Assembly (NCBI GenBank): GCA_044225555.1
Contig: JBGAIM010000016.1
Location: 1 to 64,000, forward strand
Origin: JADLHS01 sp044225555
Lineage (GTDB): Bacteria; Verrucomicrobiota; Verrucomicrobiia; Limisphaerales; JADLHS01
Reading direction: 5' to 3'
DNA length: 64,000 nucleotides
A model generated the notes under the pieces. It ran no database searches, was not told the origin of the DNA, and was given only the letters and a program-made list of their open reading frames with translations. Positions 9,482-18,301 of this stretch are shown one piece after another. Within the stretch, counting starts at the first letter, position 1. Every line of letters begins with the position of its first letter. Both the position numbers and the translations under genes were made by a program.

Positions 9482-10432
9482 ATGCGCCACTTTTTCAAAC
9501 GCCTCGCCACCTTGCCGCTGCTGCTGCTCGTCATCAGCCTCGTGGCGTTTGTGCTGGTGCGCGCGACGCCGGGCAGTCCGTTTGACCGTGAACGCAAGCC
9601 GGCGTCGCCGGAAGTGGAGCGAGCGGTGCGGGCCAAGTTTCACCTGGATGAACCGATTTGGAAGCAATACCTCCGTTACCTTGGCCTGGTGTGGGAGCGT
9701 GGTCCGGATGGCCAATGGCATCACGCCGAGGCTAGTTTCGACATCTCGCTGCGCTACCGAAATCACAACGTCTCCGACATCATCGCGCAAGCCCTGCCCA
9801 TCTCGATGACCCTCGGTGCATTGTCTTTTTGCTTCGCGATGGGCGTGGGGATTCCACTTGGCGTCATCGCCGCCGCGCGCCGCGGACGGTGGGAGGATTA
9901 CGTCGGGAGCGTCTCCGCCGTGTTGATGGTTTGTGTGCCGGGCCTCGTCGTTGGTCCATTGCTGGTGGTATTTTTTGCGATCAAACTCCGCTGGCTGCCC
10001 GTGGCGCTCTGGATTTCGCCGGCGCATTTCATCCTGCCCACTGCCGCGTTGGGACTTTATTACGCCGGCCGCATCGCCCGACTTATGCGCGAGGGGATGC
10101 TCAATACATTGCAGTCCCAGTTTATCATCGCTGCGCGCGCCAAGGGTCTGAGCGAAACCGGAATCATCCGGAAGCATGCGTTCCGACTCGCGGTGTTGCC
10201 GGTGGTCTCCTATTCCGGCCCCCTGCTGGCGGATCTGCTGACCGGGTCGTTCGTCATCGAAACCATCTTCCAGATACCCGGACTGGGCCCACATTTCGTG
10301 AACAGCTCCCTGAACTCGGATTACACCGTGACCGTTGGTCTGGCCCTGCTCTACGCGGCGCTGCTGGTGGTGCTGAACTTGATCGTGGACTTCGCCTACA
10401 CGTGGCTCGACCCGCGGGTGAAATATGAGTGA
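9482..10432 (+). CDS. oppB: Peptide ABC transporter permease (OppB type)
   Basis: A 316-residue inner-membrane permease with an N-terminal helix (LPLLLLVISLVAFVLVRATPGSPF), a periplasmic segment and then a binding-protein-dependent transport domain with five helices. The ATPase-contact (EAA) loop is visible as IARLMREGMLNTLQSQFIIAARAKGLSE. The family motif ETIFQIPGLG sits in the last third. Its end overlaps the oppC start (ATGAGTGA), indicating translational coupling. No ATPase gene (OppD/OppF) is present nearby in this window, so it must be supplied from elsewhere. Confidence 0.93.
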   Translation: MRHFFKRLATLPLLLLVISLVAFVLVRATPGSPFDRERKPASPEVERAVRAKFHLDEPIWKQYLRYLGLVWERGPDGQWHHAEASFDISLRYRNHNVSDIIAQALPISMTLGALSFCFAMGVGIPLGVIAAARRGRWEDYVGSVSAVLMVCVPGLVVGPLLVVFFAIKLRWLPVALWISPAHFILPTAALGLYYAGRIARLMREGMLNTLQSQFIIAARAKGLSETGIIRKHAFRLAVLPVVSYSGPLLADLLTGSFVIETIFQIPGLGPHFVNSSLNSDYTVTVGLALLYAALLVVLNLIVDFAYTWLDPRVKYE

Positions 10433-11441
10433 ACGCCTCGACAGCCCGAATCGCCGCGCCTGGCAACGCTTCCGGCAAAACAAACTTGCCGTGGCGAGTG
10501 CGTGGTTTTTGCTCGTGGTCGTTGTGCTCGTGGTGATTTGGCCGTTCGTGGCCCCGCATCGCCCTGACGCGCTGTCCGACGAACAATTTCGCCCGCCCAG
10601 TTTGCGGCATTGGTTCGGTACTGATGTCCATGGGCGCGATGTGTGCTCCCGCGTGATGTACGGCGCGCAAATCTCGCTCCTCGTCGGGATCGTCGGTGCG
10701 GGCGTGAGCCTGGTCATCGGCGTTTCGTGGGGTGCGACGGCCGGCTACCTCGGCGGGCGGGTGGACAACGCGCTGATGCGGGTGGTGGACATCCTCTACT
10801 CGCTGCCTTCGATCATCTTTGTCATCGTGCTGATCACAACGTTGGAAGGCGCGTTCAAAAACCGGCTCGAACACACGGGCTCCGCAACGCTGGCAAGCTC
10901 CGCGCGCCTCCTCTTTCTCTTCGTCGGCCTGGGTGCGGTGTCGTGGCTCACAATGGCGCGCATTGTCCGCGGACAGGTGCTCTCGTTGCGGTCACAACCA
11001 TTCGTGGAGGCCAGCCGCGCGCTTGGAGCGGGGCCAATCCGGATTTTGCGGCGACATATCATTCCCAACATCATTGGCGTGGTGATTGTTTATCTCACGC
11101 TCACCGTCCCGGCGATCGTTCTATACGAGAGTTTCCTGAGCTACCTCGGGCTCGGCATCCAACCACCCATGGCCAGTTGGGGTTCGCTGATGGCCGAAGG
11201 CGCGGAACAGATCAATCCCATCCGTATTCCTCGGCGATGGTTTGCGCGATGCTTGGGATGTGCGTGGTGGGAATTGATTGTGCATAACCCGGTGGGGCAG
11301 AGAATTGACAAGAGCAGGCGGACGGCTCAGTCTCACGCGCAGTCGTATGTGTACTTCTCAGAATTTCAATCGTTCATGGCGGATCGCTTCCGCAATGGTT
11401 CTTTGCTCCCTCTTTGTCCTCTCTGGTTTTGCCACGAATGA
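10425..11441 (+). CDS. oppC: Peptide ABC transporter permease (OppC type), C-terminus frameshifted
   Basis: The first 267 residues are a normal OppC: an N-terminal helix, HWFGTDVHGRDVCSRVMYGA, the EAA loop QPFVEASRALGAGPIRILRRHIIPN, and WGSLMAEGAEQINPIR. OppC proteins then have a last membrane helix followed by FLGDGLRDA. Here the helix is missing, and FLGDGLRDAWDV appears immediately but in the +1 frame (11227-11274, stop at 11275-11277). The frame as written instead runs to 11441 through unrelated residues and over the start of the next gene. A deletion of roughly 60 bases explains this. The permease is probably inactive, unless the deletion is a sequencing or assembly error. Confidence 0.85.
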   Translation: MSERLDSPNRRAWQRFRQNKLAVASAWFLLVVVVLVVIWPFVAPHRPDALSDEQFRPPSLRHWFGTDVHGRDVCSRVMYGAQISLLVGIVGAGVSLVIGVSWGATAGYLGGRVDNALMRVVDILYSLPSIIFVIVLITTLEGAFKNRLEHTGSATLASSARLLFLFVGLGAVSWLTMARIVRGQVLSLRSQPFVEASRALGAGPIRILRRHIIPNIIGVVIVYLTLTVPAIVLYESFLSYLGLGIQPPMASWGSLMAEGAEQINPIRIPRRWFARCLGCAWWELIVHNPVGQRIDKSRRTAQSHAQSYVYFSEFQSFMADRFRNGSLLPLCPLWFCHE

Positions 11442-12381
11442 CACCGGGGCAGCGGAATCCAACAGCAGTTCCAACGACACCCTCCGCTCCTACCTGCAAT
11501 TGCAGGAGCAGCTTCATGCCACGCAACTGGCCCTCGAACGCAACCGGCAGGAAACCGAGGCCCTCGCCGCCAAAAACGCCGAGGCCGTGGCCGCCCGGTT
11601 CAAGGCCATCGAAGAAGCCCTGACGACGCAGCGCATCACCGAACTTGAAAGCATGAAAGGTTCGATGGAGACGTTGGAACGTTCGATGGAAAGCAACAAT
11701 CGCATGTTGATGACGGTGGCCGGCACGATTGCGTCGGTTGGTTTCTTGGTTCTGTTGCTGACGGCGTATCTGCAATGGCGGTCGGTCAGCCGGTTGGCGG
11801 AATTCACGGCGATGGTGCAGAGCGCCCGCGTGGCGCTGCCGCCGCCGGGGCCGGCTGAAGCGCAATTGTTGGGGGCCGGAGACGTGACCCAGTCCGGCGG
11901 ACGGATGTCCTCCGCGCTGGCCCAGTTGGAAAAGCGCATTCTCGAACTCGAGCACACCACGCATTCCTCTGTCGAGGTGAAGCCAATTTCTGCTGACGCC
12001 GGGGGGGACCTACACCCCAATGGCGTCGCCAGCGAGAATGGCCATCACGAGCACGCTGAACACGACGCTGTGTTGCTGGCCAAGGGACAATCTTTGTTGA
12101 ACATGGACAAGGCGGCGGAAGCGCTCGAGTGCTTTGAGGAAATTCTCCGGATCGAGCCCGACCACGCGGAGGCGCTGGTGAAGAAGGGGATCGCCCTCGA
12201 GGAACTGCGCCGGATGGACGAAGCCCTGCAATGTTACGACCACGCCATTGCCGCCAACGGCGACCTGACCATCGCCTATCTGCAAAAGGGTGGATTGTTC
12301 AATCGGCTCGAGCGGTACGAAGAGGCGTTGCAGTGCTACGAACAGGCCTTGCACGCGCAGGAAAAGGCGCACGCGTCTTGA
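11347..12381 (+). CDS. Membrane-anchored TPR protein
   Basis: I take the ATG at 11347, which gives a basic N-terminus and a signal-like core (MVLCSLFVLSGFA); an ATG at 11395 and the upstream GTG frame are alternatives. Layout: a possible signal, a long charged coiled coil (LQEQLHATQLALERNRQE onward), a membrane helix (TVAGTIASVGFLVLLLTAY), a Pro/Ala linker, then at least three tetratricopeptide repeats from residue 230 (LLNMDKAAEALECFEEIL, ALVKKGIALEELRRMDEALQCY, AYLQKGGLFNRLERYEEAL). TPRs bind other proteins; the partner is unknown. The next gene pair is convergent, with its stop 3 bases away. Confidence 0.7.
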   Translation: MCTSQNFNRSWRIASAMVLCSLFVLSGFATNDTGAAESNSSSNDTLRSYLQLQEQLHATQLALERNRQETEALAAKNAEAVAARFKAIEEALTTQRITELESMKGSMETLERSMESNNRMLMTVAGTIASVGFLVLLLTAYLQWRSVSRLAEFTAMVQSARVALPPPGPAEAQLLGAGDVTQSGGRMSSALAQLEKRILELEHTTHSSVEVKPISADAGGDLHPNGVASENGHHEHAEHDAVLLAKGQSLLNMDKAAEALECFEEILRIEPDHAEALVKKGIALEELRRMDEALQCYDHAIAANGDLTIAYLQKGGLFNRLERYEEALQCYEQALHAQEKAHAS

Positions 12382-12384
12382 GCG

Positions 12385-13893
12385 TCAGTTGAACTGCACT
12401 TCGGTCTTGGAGCGCTCGGTTTCGAGCTGTTTCCGCATCATTTCGATCTTGGCCCGGATCAATTCGCGATTTTCCTCGCCCTTGGCGGCGAGGGCCTTTT
12501 CGAGATCCGCGATGCGCGTTTCATAGACGCGCAGCCGTTCTTGCAACGGGGCGTGGAGTTCGTTCAGGCGTTTCTCCAACTCGGCCATTTCCGCCGCTGC
12601 CGATTGCTGTGTCTCGAGCATCTGCTCGCGCTGCGAAACCAGATTGCCCACGAGTTTTTCCTTCAACTGCGCCAGTGCCCCGGCCCGGATCGCTTCGTGG
12701 GCGCGCGCGGCCTTTTCTTCCGCTGCCAGCGCGCGTTGTTGCCAGGTGTCCGTGTTGCTAAAGCCGGTGATGGTTTCTCCGGGGGCGTTGAGCAGCGGCG
12801 CGGTGGCCGTTCCGGTTAGCGCCAGAGGCGGCATGGCCGGCTCACGACGACGGCGCAGCACCAGAACCAGCAAAACCAACACCAGCGTTACACCCGCTGC
12901 CACGAGGCCAATGATGAGCCAGCGGTTGTTCTCCCGAATCTGCGTCACCTGAGCCGTTTCACGTTCGGCCTTTTCGCGCTCGTGCTCGACTTGGGCCGCC
13001 AGCCGGCCCGCGACGGTCTTTTCCTGAAGCTGGCTCAAGGCCGCCATGACCCTGGCATCCACCAACTGTCCTTTGCGGGCGATCACCTGACCGGCCTGAT
13101 AGTTGTCGGCCACGAACAGAGGGTCCGTGTGGCGCGCGCGCGCGGCCCGGGTGAGATCGCTTTCGACGTAACAATTCTCGCGCAGACAACGGGTCGCGAA
13201 TTTCGCCATCTCCTCCTCGTCGGGAGCAAATCTCTCCAGCAACGCCAGCCGGGCCCGGCTCATGGTGAGCACATTGGTTCGCGGTTCGTTGTAGCCGCGC
13301 GCTTTGACGTCTTGGAGGTTGATCGTCTCGCCCTCATTCTTCACCGGCACGAGCAACACCAGACTGCCAAGTTTGGGCGTGTTGGTCAGGTTGTCGTAAC
13401 GGATCAATCCTTCCATCGCCTGATGCACCCGGGCGCTGAGCGCGATCTGTTCCGGCAGGACGAGGTTGCCACTGGCCCACTCGCGGGCCATTTCCTCGCT
13501 TAACGGAAAGGTTTTGTTGCGGCGCTTGAAGGTCTCAATCACGCGCTGGAATTGTTCGGACTCCATCTGGCGGGCGTCCAGTTGAGGGCGACGAAAATTC
13601 TCTTCGACGAGCGAAAGAAAATTGCTGCGGGCCAGAGAAAACGTTTCGCGCAGGCCGGCCTCCACGTTGGCCAGGGCGGCTTCGTTGTAGCGGAAAATCA
13701 CCGGGATGCGGTTCTCCTCCCGATCCTTGAGCGCCTTGGTGGCAATCGGGTCCACCACCATCAACGGCACGGGCGTGATGACGTCTTCGGCGATCTGGTC
13801 ACCGACACGATACTCAGCGGGGTCTTTGGCCAATCCGGATGAAATAATTCCAACAACCCCGATCGCCAGCAGAAAAGAGCGCATCGGTCGCAT
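12385..13893 (-). CDS. Membrane protein with a PgpH-like (HDED) ectodomain and C-terminal coiled coil
   Basis: 502 residues from the ATG at 13893. A signal peptide (MRPMRSFLLAIGVVGIISSGLA) is followed by an exported region whose start (YRVGDQIAEDVITPVPLMVVDPIATKALK) resembles the extracellular domain of 7TM-HD phosphodiesterases such as PgpH. Further on comes one membrane helix (WLIIGLVAAGVTLVLVLLVLVL) and a cytoplasmic, Glu/Lys-rich coiled coil of about 120 residues. The seven-helix bundle and the catalytic HD domain of PgpH are absent. Its start overlaps the upstream stop (TAATG), so it is coupled to the small exported protein encoded before it. The role is unknown; sensing is a guess from the domain. 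Confidence 0.7.
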   Translation of the reverse strand: MRPMRSFLLAIGVVGIISSGLAKDPAEYRVGDQIAEDVITPVPLMVVDPIATKALKDREENRIPVIFRYNEAALANVEAGLRETFSLARSNFLSLVEENFRRPQLDARQMESEQFQRVIETFKRRNKTFPLSEEMAREWASGNLVLPEQIALSARVHQAMEGLIRYDNLTNTPKLGSLVLLVPVKNEGETINLQDVKARGYNEPRTNVLTMSRARLALLERFAPDEEEMAKFATRCLRENCYVESDLTRAARARHTDPLFVADNYQAGQVIARKGQLVDARVMAALSQLQEKTVAGRLAAQVEHEREKAERETAQVTQIRENNRWLIIGLVAAGVTLVLVLLVLVLRRRREPAMPPLALTGTATAPLLNAPGETITGFSNTDTWQQRALAAEEKAARAHEAIRAGALAQLKEKLVGNLVSQREQMLETQQSAAAEMAELEKRLNELHAPLQERLRVYETRIADLEKALAAKGEENRELIRAKIEMMRKQLETERSKTEVQFN

Positions 13894-14354
13894 TACCAGA
13901 GGAAGGATTTTTGTTCGCCGAGCAACTGGTCCCCGCTCCAGAGCGTGACGCGCCAGGCGGTGACTTCCCCAAACTTCTTGTAGTCTTCGCCCTCCAATTT
14001 GAGCAAGGCCCAGTGGCTGGTGCCGGTGATGGTGACCTCGGTCTCGAGCTTCGTCTCGCTCGGCAGATTCCCTTTGGCCACGCCGCGCAGTTCGACGCGG
14101 AGGGTGGCTTTTTCCTTCGCTTGGCCGCGTCCGCGCCACAAAATGTCGAACCGCATTCCAGAGCGCTTCTCGGGATGCTGGCGCAACTCCGCCTGATAAG
14201 CATCGCGGTCGTAAAGGCTGGGGGAAACCGAGTGCCGCCCTTCGAGATCGAGGAAATGCGGCAATACTTTCACGACCCGGCCCGAGGCCGCCGAAGCGGA
14301 CCACACGGTCAGCAGCAGAAAAAGGGGAACAACCAATTGCAACACTCGGCGCAC
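13893..14354 (-). CDS. Small exported protein of unknown function
   Basis: The frame is open far upstream, but a GTG at 14354 gives a clean signal peptide (MRRVLQLVVPLFLLLTVWSASAAS) and 153 residues. The mature part contains LPHFLDLEGRHSVSPSLYDRDAYQAE and then a beta-rich stretch (GMRFDILWRGRG, ATLRVELRG, TITGTSHWALLKLEG). I recognise no family. It is coupled by TAATG to the HDED-like protein, which suggests that the two act together in the envelope. It is divergent from the glycosyltransferase gene, whose start is about 100 bases away. Confidence 0.6.
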   Translation of the reverse strand: MRRVLQLVVPLFLLLTVWSASAASGRVVKVLPHFLDLEGRHSVSPSLYDRDAYQAELRQHPEKRSGMRFDILWRGRGQAKEKATLRVELRGVAKGNLPSETKLETEVTITGTSHWALLKLEGEDYKKFGEVTAWRVTLWSGDQLLGEQKSFLW

Positions 14355-14456
14355 GACGGGACGATAACGCGTGAGCCGTCCGAGACAAGTGCGAACTTCA
14401 ATCTGCGCTTGCTCCAGACAAAGCCTCACGCGCAAGATGTGCCCGGCGAACTCGCC

Positions 14457-15191
14457 ATGAGCGACACCACCACCGAAATCAGCGTCGTGCTCCCGTGCCA
14501 CAACGAACAGGACAACCTGCAACCGTTGCTCACGGCCATCCGCGCCGCGCTCGACCCGCTGAAACGCAGTTACGAAATCGTGATTACGGACGATAACAGC
14601 AACGATGGCAGTTGGGCTTTGCTCCAGAAAATGGCCGGGGAGGATGCGCGCGTGCGGGCGCAACGTTTCGAGAAACAATCCGGCCAGTCCGCCGCGCTCT
14701 GGGCGGGCATGAAGGCCGCGCGGGGCAGGGTGATCGTGACGCTGGACGCCGATCTGCAGAATGACCCGGCGGATTTGCCCAAGTTACTGGCTGGATTGAA
14801 TCAGGCGGACTGCGTGTGCGGCTCGCGGGTCGAAGCGCGCGGCAAGGGCGATAGTTGGGTGCGGGTGGCCTCCTCGCGCATCGCCAACGGCATTCGCAAC
14901 AAACTCTCGGGCGAGACCATCTCCGACGCGGGTTGTTGCTATCGCGCCTTCAAACGCGAATGCATTGCGGACGTGAAATTTTTCAACGGCGGCCATCGTT
15001 TCCTGCCCACGTTGATCAAGATGGAAGGGTTCACCGTCATCGAAGTGCCCATCAGCCATCATCCGCGCGCCGCGGGCCAGGCGCATTACGGCGTGTGGAA
15101 TCGCCTGTTCAAATCGTTCTATGACCTGCTGGCGGTGCGCTGGATGAAGAAGCGCTTTCTAAGATTCAAGGTCGTTGAGCGTTTGAATTAA
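14457..15191 (+). CDS. Family 2 glycosyltransferase (polyprenyl-phosphate sugar transferase type)
   Basis: The start at 14457 (MSDTTTEISVVLPCHNE) gives 244 residues; the longer open frame upstream is antisense to the exported protein gene. GT2 motifs are clear: VVLPCHNEQDNL, ITDDNSNDGS, the metal-binding TLDADLQNDP, and ISHHPRAAGQAHYGVWNR, which is typical of dolichol/undecaprenyl-phosphate mannosyl- or glucosyltransferases. Unlike many bacterial versions it has no C-terminal membrane helices. It probably loads a sugar onto a lipid carrier for envelope glycan synthesis. The exact sugar cannot be told from sequence. Confidence 0.85.
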   Translation: MSDTTTEISVVLPCHNEQDNLQPLLTAIRAALDPLKRSYEIVITDDNSNDGSWALLQKMAGEDARVRAQRFEKQSGQSAALWAGMKAARGRVIVTLDADLQNDPADLPKLLAGLNQADCVCGSRVEARGKGDSWVRVASSRIANGIRNKLSGETISDAGCCYRAFKRECIADVKFFNGGHRFLPTLIKMEGFTVIEVPISHHPRAAGQAHYGVWNRLFKSFYDLLAVRWMKKRFLRFKVVERLN

Positions 15192-15200
15192 GGAAAAGCA

Positions 15201-15292
15201 AACATTCAACGCTCAACATTCAACATCGAACGCCGAAGGGAAACGCTGTCGGCCTTGGATACTGAGTGTTCGACGTTGAATGTTGAATGTTC
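15201..15292. repeat. Intergenic hairpin repeat built from ACATTCAAC units
   Basis: Several ACATTCAAC copies on the left (15201-15231) face GTTGAATGTT copies on the right (15268-15291). The 17-base arms 15215-15231 and 15268-15284 pair with one mismatch. It lies between the convergent glycosyltransferase and tadA genes. A similar GTTGAAAGTTGAA hairpin occurs at 23656-23724. Confidence 0.6.
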
Positions 15293-15297
15293 CCCGA

Positions 15298-15807
15298 TCA
15301 ATTGGTTTCCGCCTGCTTGCGCGCTTTCTCATTCTTCTCTCGCTGCTCGGCAAAGAACGTGAGTAACAATTGCCGGCATTCCTCCTCGCGCACGCCACGC
15401 GTGATCTCGCAGCGATGATTGAGCGTGGGGAATTGCAGCAGGTTCAACGCACTGCCCGCCGCGCCGCCTTTGGGATCACTCGCGCCGAAGACCACGCGAT
15501 TGAAGCGCACATGCACAATCGCCCCGGCGCACATCGGACAGGGCTCCTTGGTCACGTAGAGCGTGCAATCGTTCAGTCGCCAGTCACCGACGGCCTCCTC
15601 CGCCTGCGTGATGGCCAGCATCTCGGCGTGGGCAGTGGCGTCCTTGAGCAGTTCCACCTGGTTGCTGGCCCGCGCGATGATGCGTCCCTCGCGCACGACC
15701 ACCGCACCCACGGGCACTTCCTCGGCTTCGTAGGCCCGCGCCGCCTGACGCAACGCTTCGCCCATGAAGTAGTGGTCGCTTTGCAGGTCAATGATCGGTT
15801 CGTCCAT
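15298..15807 (-). CDS. tadA: tRNA-specific adenosine deaminase TadA
   Basis: TadA deaminates the wobble adenosine of tRNA-Arg(ACG) to inosine. The start at 15807 (MDEPIIDLQSDHYFMGEALR) gives 169 residues, the family length. The zinc deaminase site is intact: AHAEMLAI supplies the zinc His and the catalytic Glu, and PCPMCAGAI supplies the two zinc Cys. The conserved early segment EVPVGAVVV is also present. The longer open frame upstream overlaps the argH promoter region and is not used. It is divergent from argH. Confidence 0.93.
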   Translation of the reverse strand: MDEPIIDLQSDHYFMGEALRQAARAYEAEEVPVGAVVVREGRIIARASNQVELLKDATAHAEMLAITQAEEAVGDWRLNDCTLYVTKEPCPMCAGAIVHVRFNRVVFGASDPKGGAAGSALNLLQFPTLNHRCEITRGVREEECRQLLLTFFAEQREKNEKARKQAETN

Positions 15808-15915
15808 GCGCGCGACCCTAGCAGCCGTGCGCGCATCCGGCCAGCCGATTGCGCTGGGATTGGGGCTTTGGGAGTGACTTTTCCTCCGGCGAGCGGCAAA
15901 TTCTGCGGGCATTGC

Positions 15916-17319
15916 ATGAAAAAGAAATCTCCAGTTTCTCGCAGCGGACGGTTCACTCATGGCCCGGGCGCGGATGTCGCCGCCTTCTCCGAATCCATCT
16001 CTTTTGACTGGCGCTTGTGGCGACACGACATCGCCGGCTCCATGGCTCACGCCACGATGTTGAAGCAGATCGGTGTGCTCACCACGTCCGAGGCCAAAGC
16101 CATCATCGCCGGACTAGATAAGATCGGGAAGGAGATCAAAGCTGGCACGTTCAAGTGGAAGCCCGAACTCGAAGACGTCCACATGAACATCGAGGCCGCG
16201 CTGACCGAACGCGTGCCCGCCGGCGCGAAACTCCACACCGCCCGCTCGCGCAACGACCAGGTCGCGCTCGACGTGCGGCTCTGGACGCGCGACGAAATCA
16301 CCGCGTTGCTCGGCGAGATCGTCGGCCTGCAACGCACGCTCGTCGCCCTCGGCGAACACAACGCCGACGTCATCATCCCCGGCTACACACACCTGCAACG
16401 CGCGCAGCCCGTCTATTTCGCGCACCACCTGCTCGCCTATGTCGAGATGCTCGAACGCGATTGCGAACGGCTCTGGGATTGTCATTCGCGCGTGAATGTC
16501 TGCCCGCTCGGCAGCGGCGCGATTGCTGGTTCGACGTTGAAACTGGATCGTGTGCTCGTCGCCAAGTTGCTGGGCTTTGTGGACGCCGACGGCCAGGTTC
16601 AACTCACGCAAAATTCCATGGACGCCGTGAGCGACCGCGATTTCGCCATCGAGTTTTGCGCCGCCGGTGCGGTGCTCGCCATGCATTTGTCGCGGCTCGC
16701 GGAGGACGTGATTCTCTGGGCCAGCGCGGAGTTCAACTTCATCAAGATCGCCGACGCCTACACCACCGGCTCGTCGCTCATGCCGCAGAAGAAAAATCCC
16801 GACGTGGCCGAGTTGACGCGCGGCAAGACCGGGCGTGTGTATGGCAACCTCATGTCGTTGCTCACGCTGCTCAAGGGTCTGCCCATGACCTACAATCGCG
16901 ACTTGCAGGAGGACAAGGAACGGCTGTTCGACACCGCCGACACCGTCCGCGCCTGCGTGCGGTTGATGAGCGCCATGCTGCAACACACCAGCGTGAACTC
17001 CTTCTCCTGCCTGTCCGCCGCGAGCGATCCCGCGCTCCTCGCGACCGACCTCGCCGATTACCTCGTGCAAAAGGGCATGCCGTTCCGCAAAGCCCATCAC
17101 GTCGTGGGCGCGGTGGTGGCGTTGTCCGAAGGCTCGGGCAAACCGCTCAACAAACTCACGCTCGCCGACCTGCAATCCGTGGACAAAACCTTCCAGCGCG
17201 ATGCGTTGACCATCTTCGATCTGCAACGCGCGATGGCCAAACGCAATCTCCCCGGCGCTCCCGGCACAAAGGAAGTGGCGAAGCAGTTGGTACGGTGGAG
17301 GAAACTTTTGGCAGGGTGA
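15916..17319 (+). CDS. argH: Argininosuccinate lyase
   Basis: The last enzyme of arginine synthesis, splitting argininosuccinate into arginine and fumarate. The ATG at 15916 (MKKKSPVSRSGRFTHGPGADV) gives 467 residues, the usual size; the open frame further upstream is antisense to tadA. Signature regions are all present: HTARSRNDQVALD, the catalytic His region GYTHLQRAQPV, and the fumarase/aspartase signature GSSLMPQKKNPD with its catalytic Ser on the flexible loop. No other arginine gene is nearby. Confidence 0.96.
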   Translation: MKKKSPVSRSGRFTHGPGADVAAFSESISFDWRLWRHDIAGSMAHATMLKQIGVLTTSEAKAIIAGLDKIGKEIKAGTFKWKPELEDVHMNIEAALTERVPAGAKLHTARSRNDQVALDVRLWTRDEITALLGEIVGLQRTLVALGEHNADVIIPGYTHLQRAQPVYFAHHLLAYVEMLERDCERLWDCHSRVNVCPLGSGAIAGSTLKLDRVLVAKLLGFVDADGQVQLTQNSMDAVSDRDFAIEFCAAGAVLAMHLSRLAEDVILWASAEFNFIKIADAYTTGSSLMPQKKNPDVAELTRGKTGRVYGNLMSLLTLLKGLPMTYNRDLQEDKERLFDTADTVRACVRLMSAMLQHTSVNSFSCLSAASDPALLATDLADYLVQKGMPFRKAHHVVGAVVALSEGSGKPLNKLTLADLQSVDKTFQRDALTIFDLQRAMAKRNLPGAPGTKEVAKQLVRWRKLLAG

Positions 17320-17343
17320 TTCACTACCATTCCTGCCAAAGGG

Positions 17344-18297
17344 CTAATTCTTGGCCAAGCGAGTAAGGGCCAACCCTCCGTACGTGTGGAAAGATTTGTG
17401 GGCCGGAGAGTGAGTTTCAATATCCATTGCTACCGCGTGACAGATAGAGACGATAATCGTGCAGAGCGAAACGTGTTCGGTTATTTGGTCCGAGCTATCC
17501 ACCGGAAAGAGCTTGGCTGGATCTATTTTCCACCGCTTCACAATCCGAGCCAAATCCTGGCTTTCCACTTTTGAATCGGCGTAGGGAAACCAAAGACCGT
17601 ATTCGTGTCGGTAGTTTGTCTGGTTTCTAACGTGTGATAACCAGGAGCCGCCATTATGTCCGGCTTGGCGCAGGAAAGTTTCCAAGTTTGCAAGTTGTAG
17701 TGCAACTCCGGTGAATGCTGCCGACACAGTCAGGAGATGATTTGAGGCTTCTCTGAGTTTGTCTGCAAAAGCCTCCCAAAGCACTTCGTGACTACCCCTG
17801 CGAGCGGCCGAGGTTTTACGAAAGTGGATTTCGTTCAAACCTGATTGGTATTCGGCGAGATAGTAGCCCGTCTCGAATCCAAGGTTGGGTAGCATGCCAA
17901 ATGCGCTAGCAACACGATCGAAGGAGGAAGTTTGCTGTGCATCGAGCTGAATACAGACTGTGCCGAATGTTCGCAAAAGACTGTGAGCCGCAAAATATGC
18001 CGCGTAATAAGCTCGAATAAGTATCCACGCTGACGATCTCGGAAGCCCTTTGACTGTGCTTATTCCCAGCATCGTCTCAAACGCCGCTGATGCCATCCGA
18101 GTACTGTCGTGAGCGATTGCCCTTACGGCTTCAGTTGGAGCGAGAACTCGGATAATGAAATCGTCACGACCATTGACATGGGTAACCACGAATTTTCGGC
18201 GGATGATCCACTGGCGCAACTCCTCTGCCGTGACACCACCAACTTGATGAATGTCACGGAGCCAGAAATGCCGGAGGCCCTCCTCAAAACTCGCCAT
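17344..18297 (-). CDS. HEPN-like protein paired with a DGQHR gene (putative RNase/toxin component)
   Basis: 317 residues. I recognise no full-length family, but two things stand out. First, the helix AWILIRAYYAAYFAAHSLLRTF around residues 90-111 has the look of HEPN four-helix domains. Second, residues 224-231 read RNQTNYRH, which fits the HEPN RNase active-site pattern R-[polar]-x-H with six residues between Arg and His. The gene begins 4 bases after the DGQHR gene, so the two form one transcript. Both are less GC-rich than their surroundings, as expected of acquired accessory genes. A defence or toxin role is inference. Confidence 0.55.
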   Translation of the reverse strand: MASFEEGLRHFWLRDIHQVGGVTAEELRQWIIRRKFVVTHVNGRDDFIIRVLAPTEAVRAIAHDSTRMASAAFETMLGISTVKGLPRSSAWILIRAYYAAYFAAHSLLRTFGTVCIQLDAQQTSSFDRVASAFGMLPNLGFETGYYLAEYQSGLNEIHFRKTSAARRGSHEVLWEAFADKLREASNHLLTVSAAFTGVALQLANLETFLRQAGHNGGSWLSHVRNQTNYRHEYGLWFPYADSKVESQDLARIVKRWKIDPAKLFPVDSSDQITEHVSLCTIIVSICHAVAMDIETHSPAHKSFHTYGGLALTRLAKN

Positions 18298-18301
18298 GAG
18301 A

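Noticed and set aside
13911..14456. N-terminal extension of the glycosyltransferase frame
   Set aside because: Antisense to the small exported protein gene; the GT2 domain starts right after the ATG at 14457.
15370..15915. N-terminal extension of the argH frame
   Set aside because: It is antisense to tadA. ArgH proteins begin near the ATG at 15916, and the total length then matches the family.
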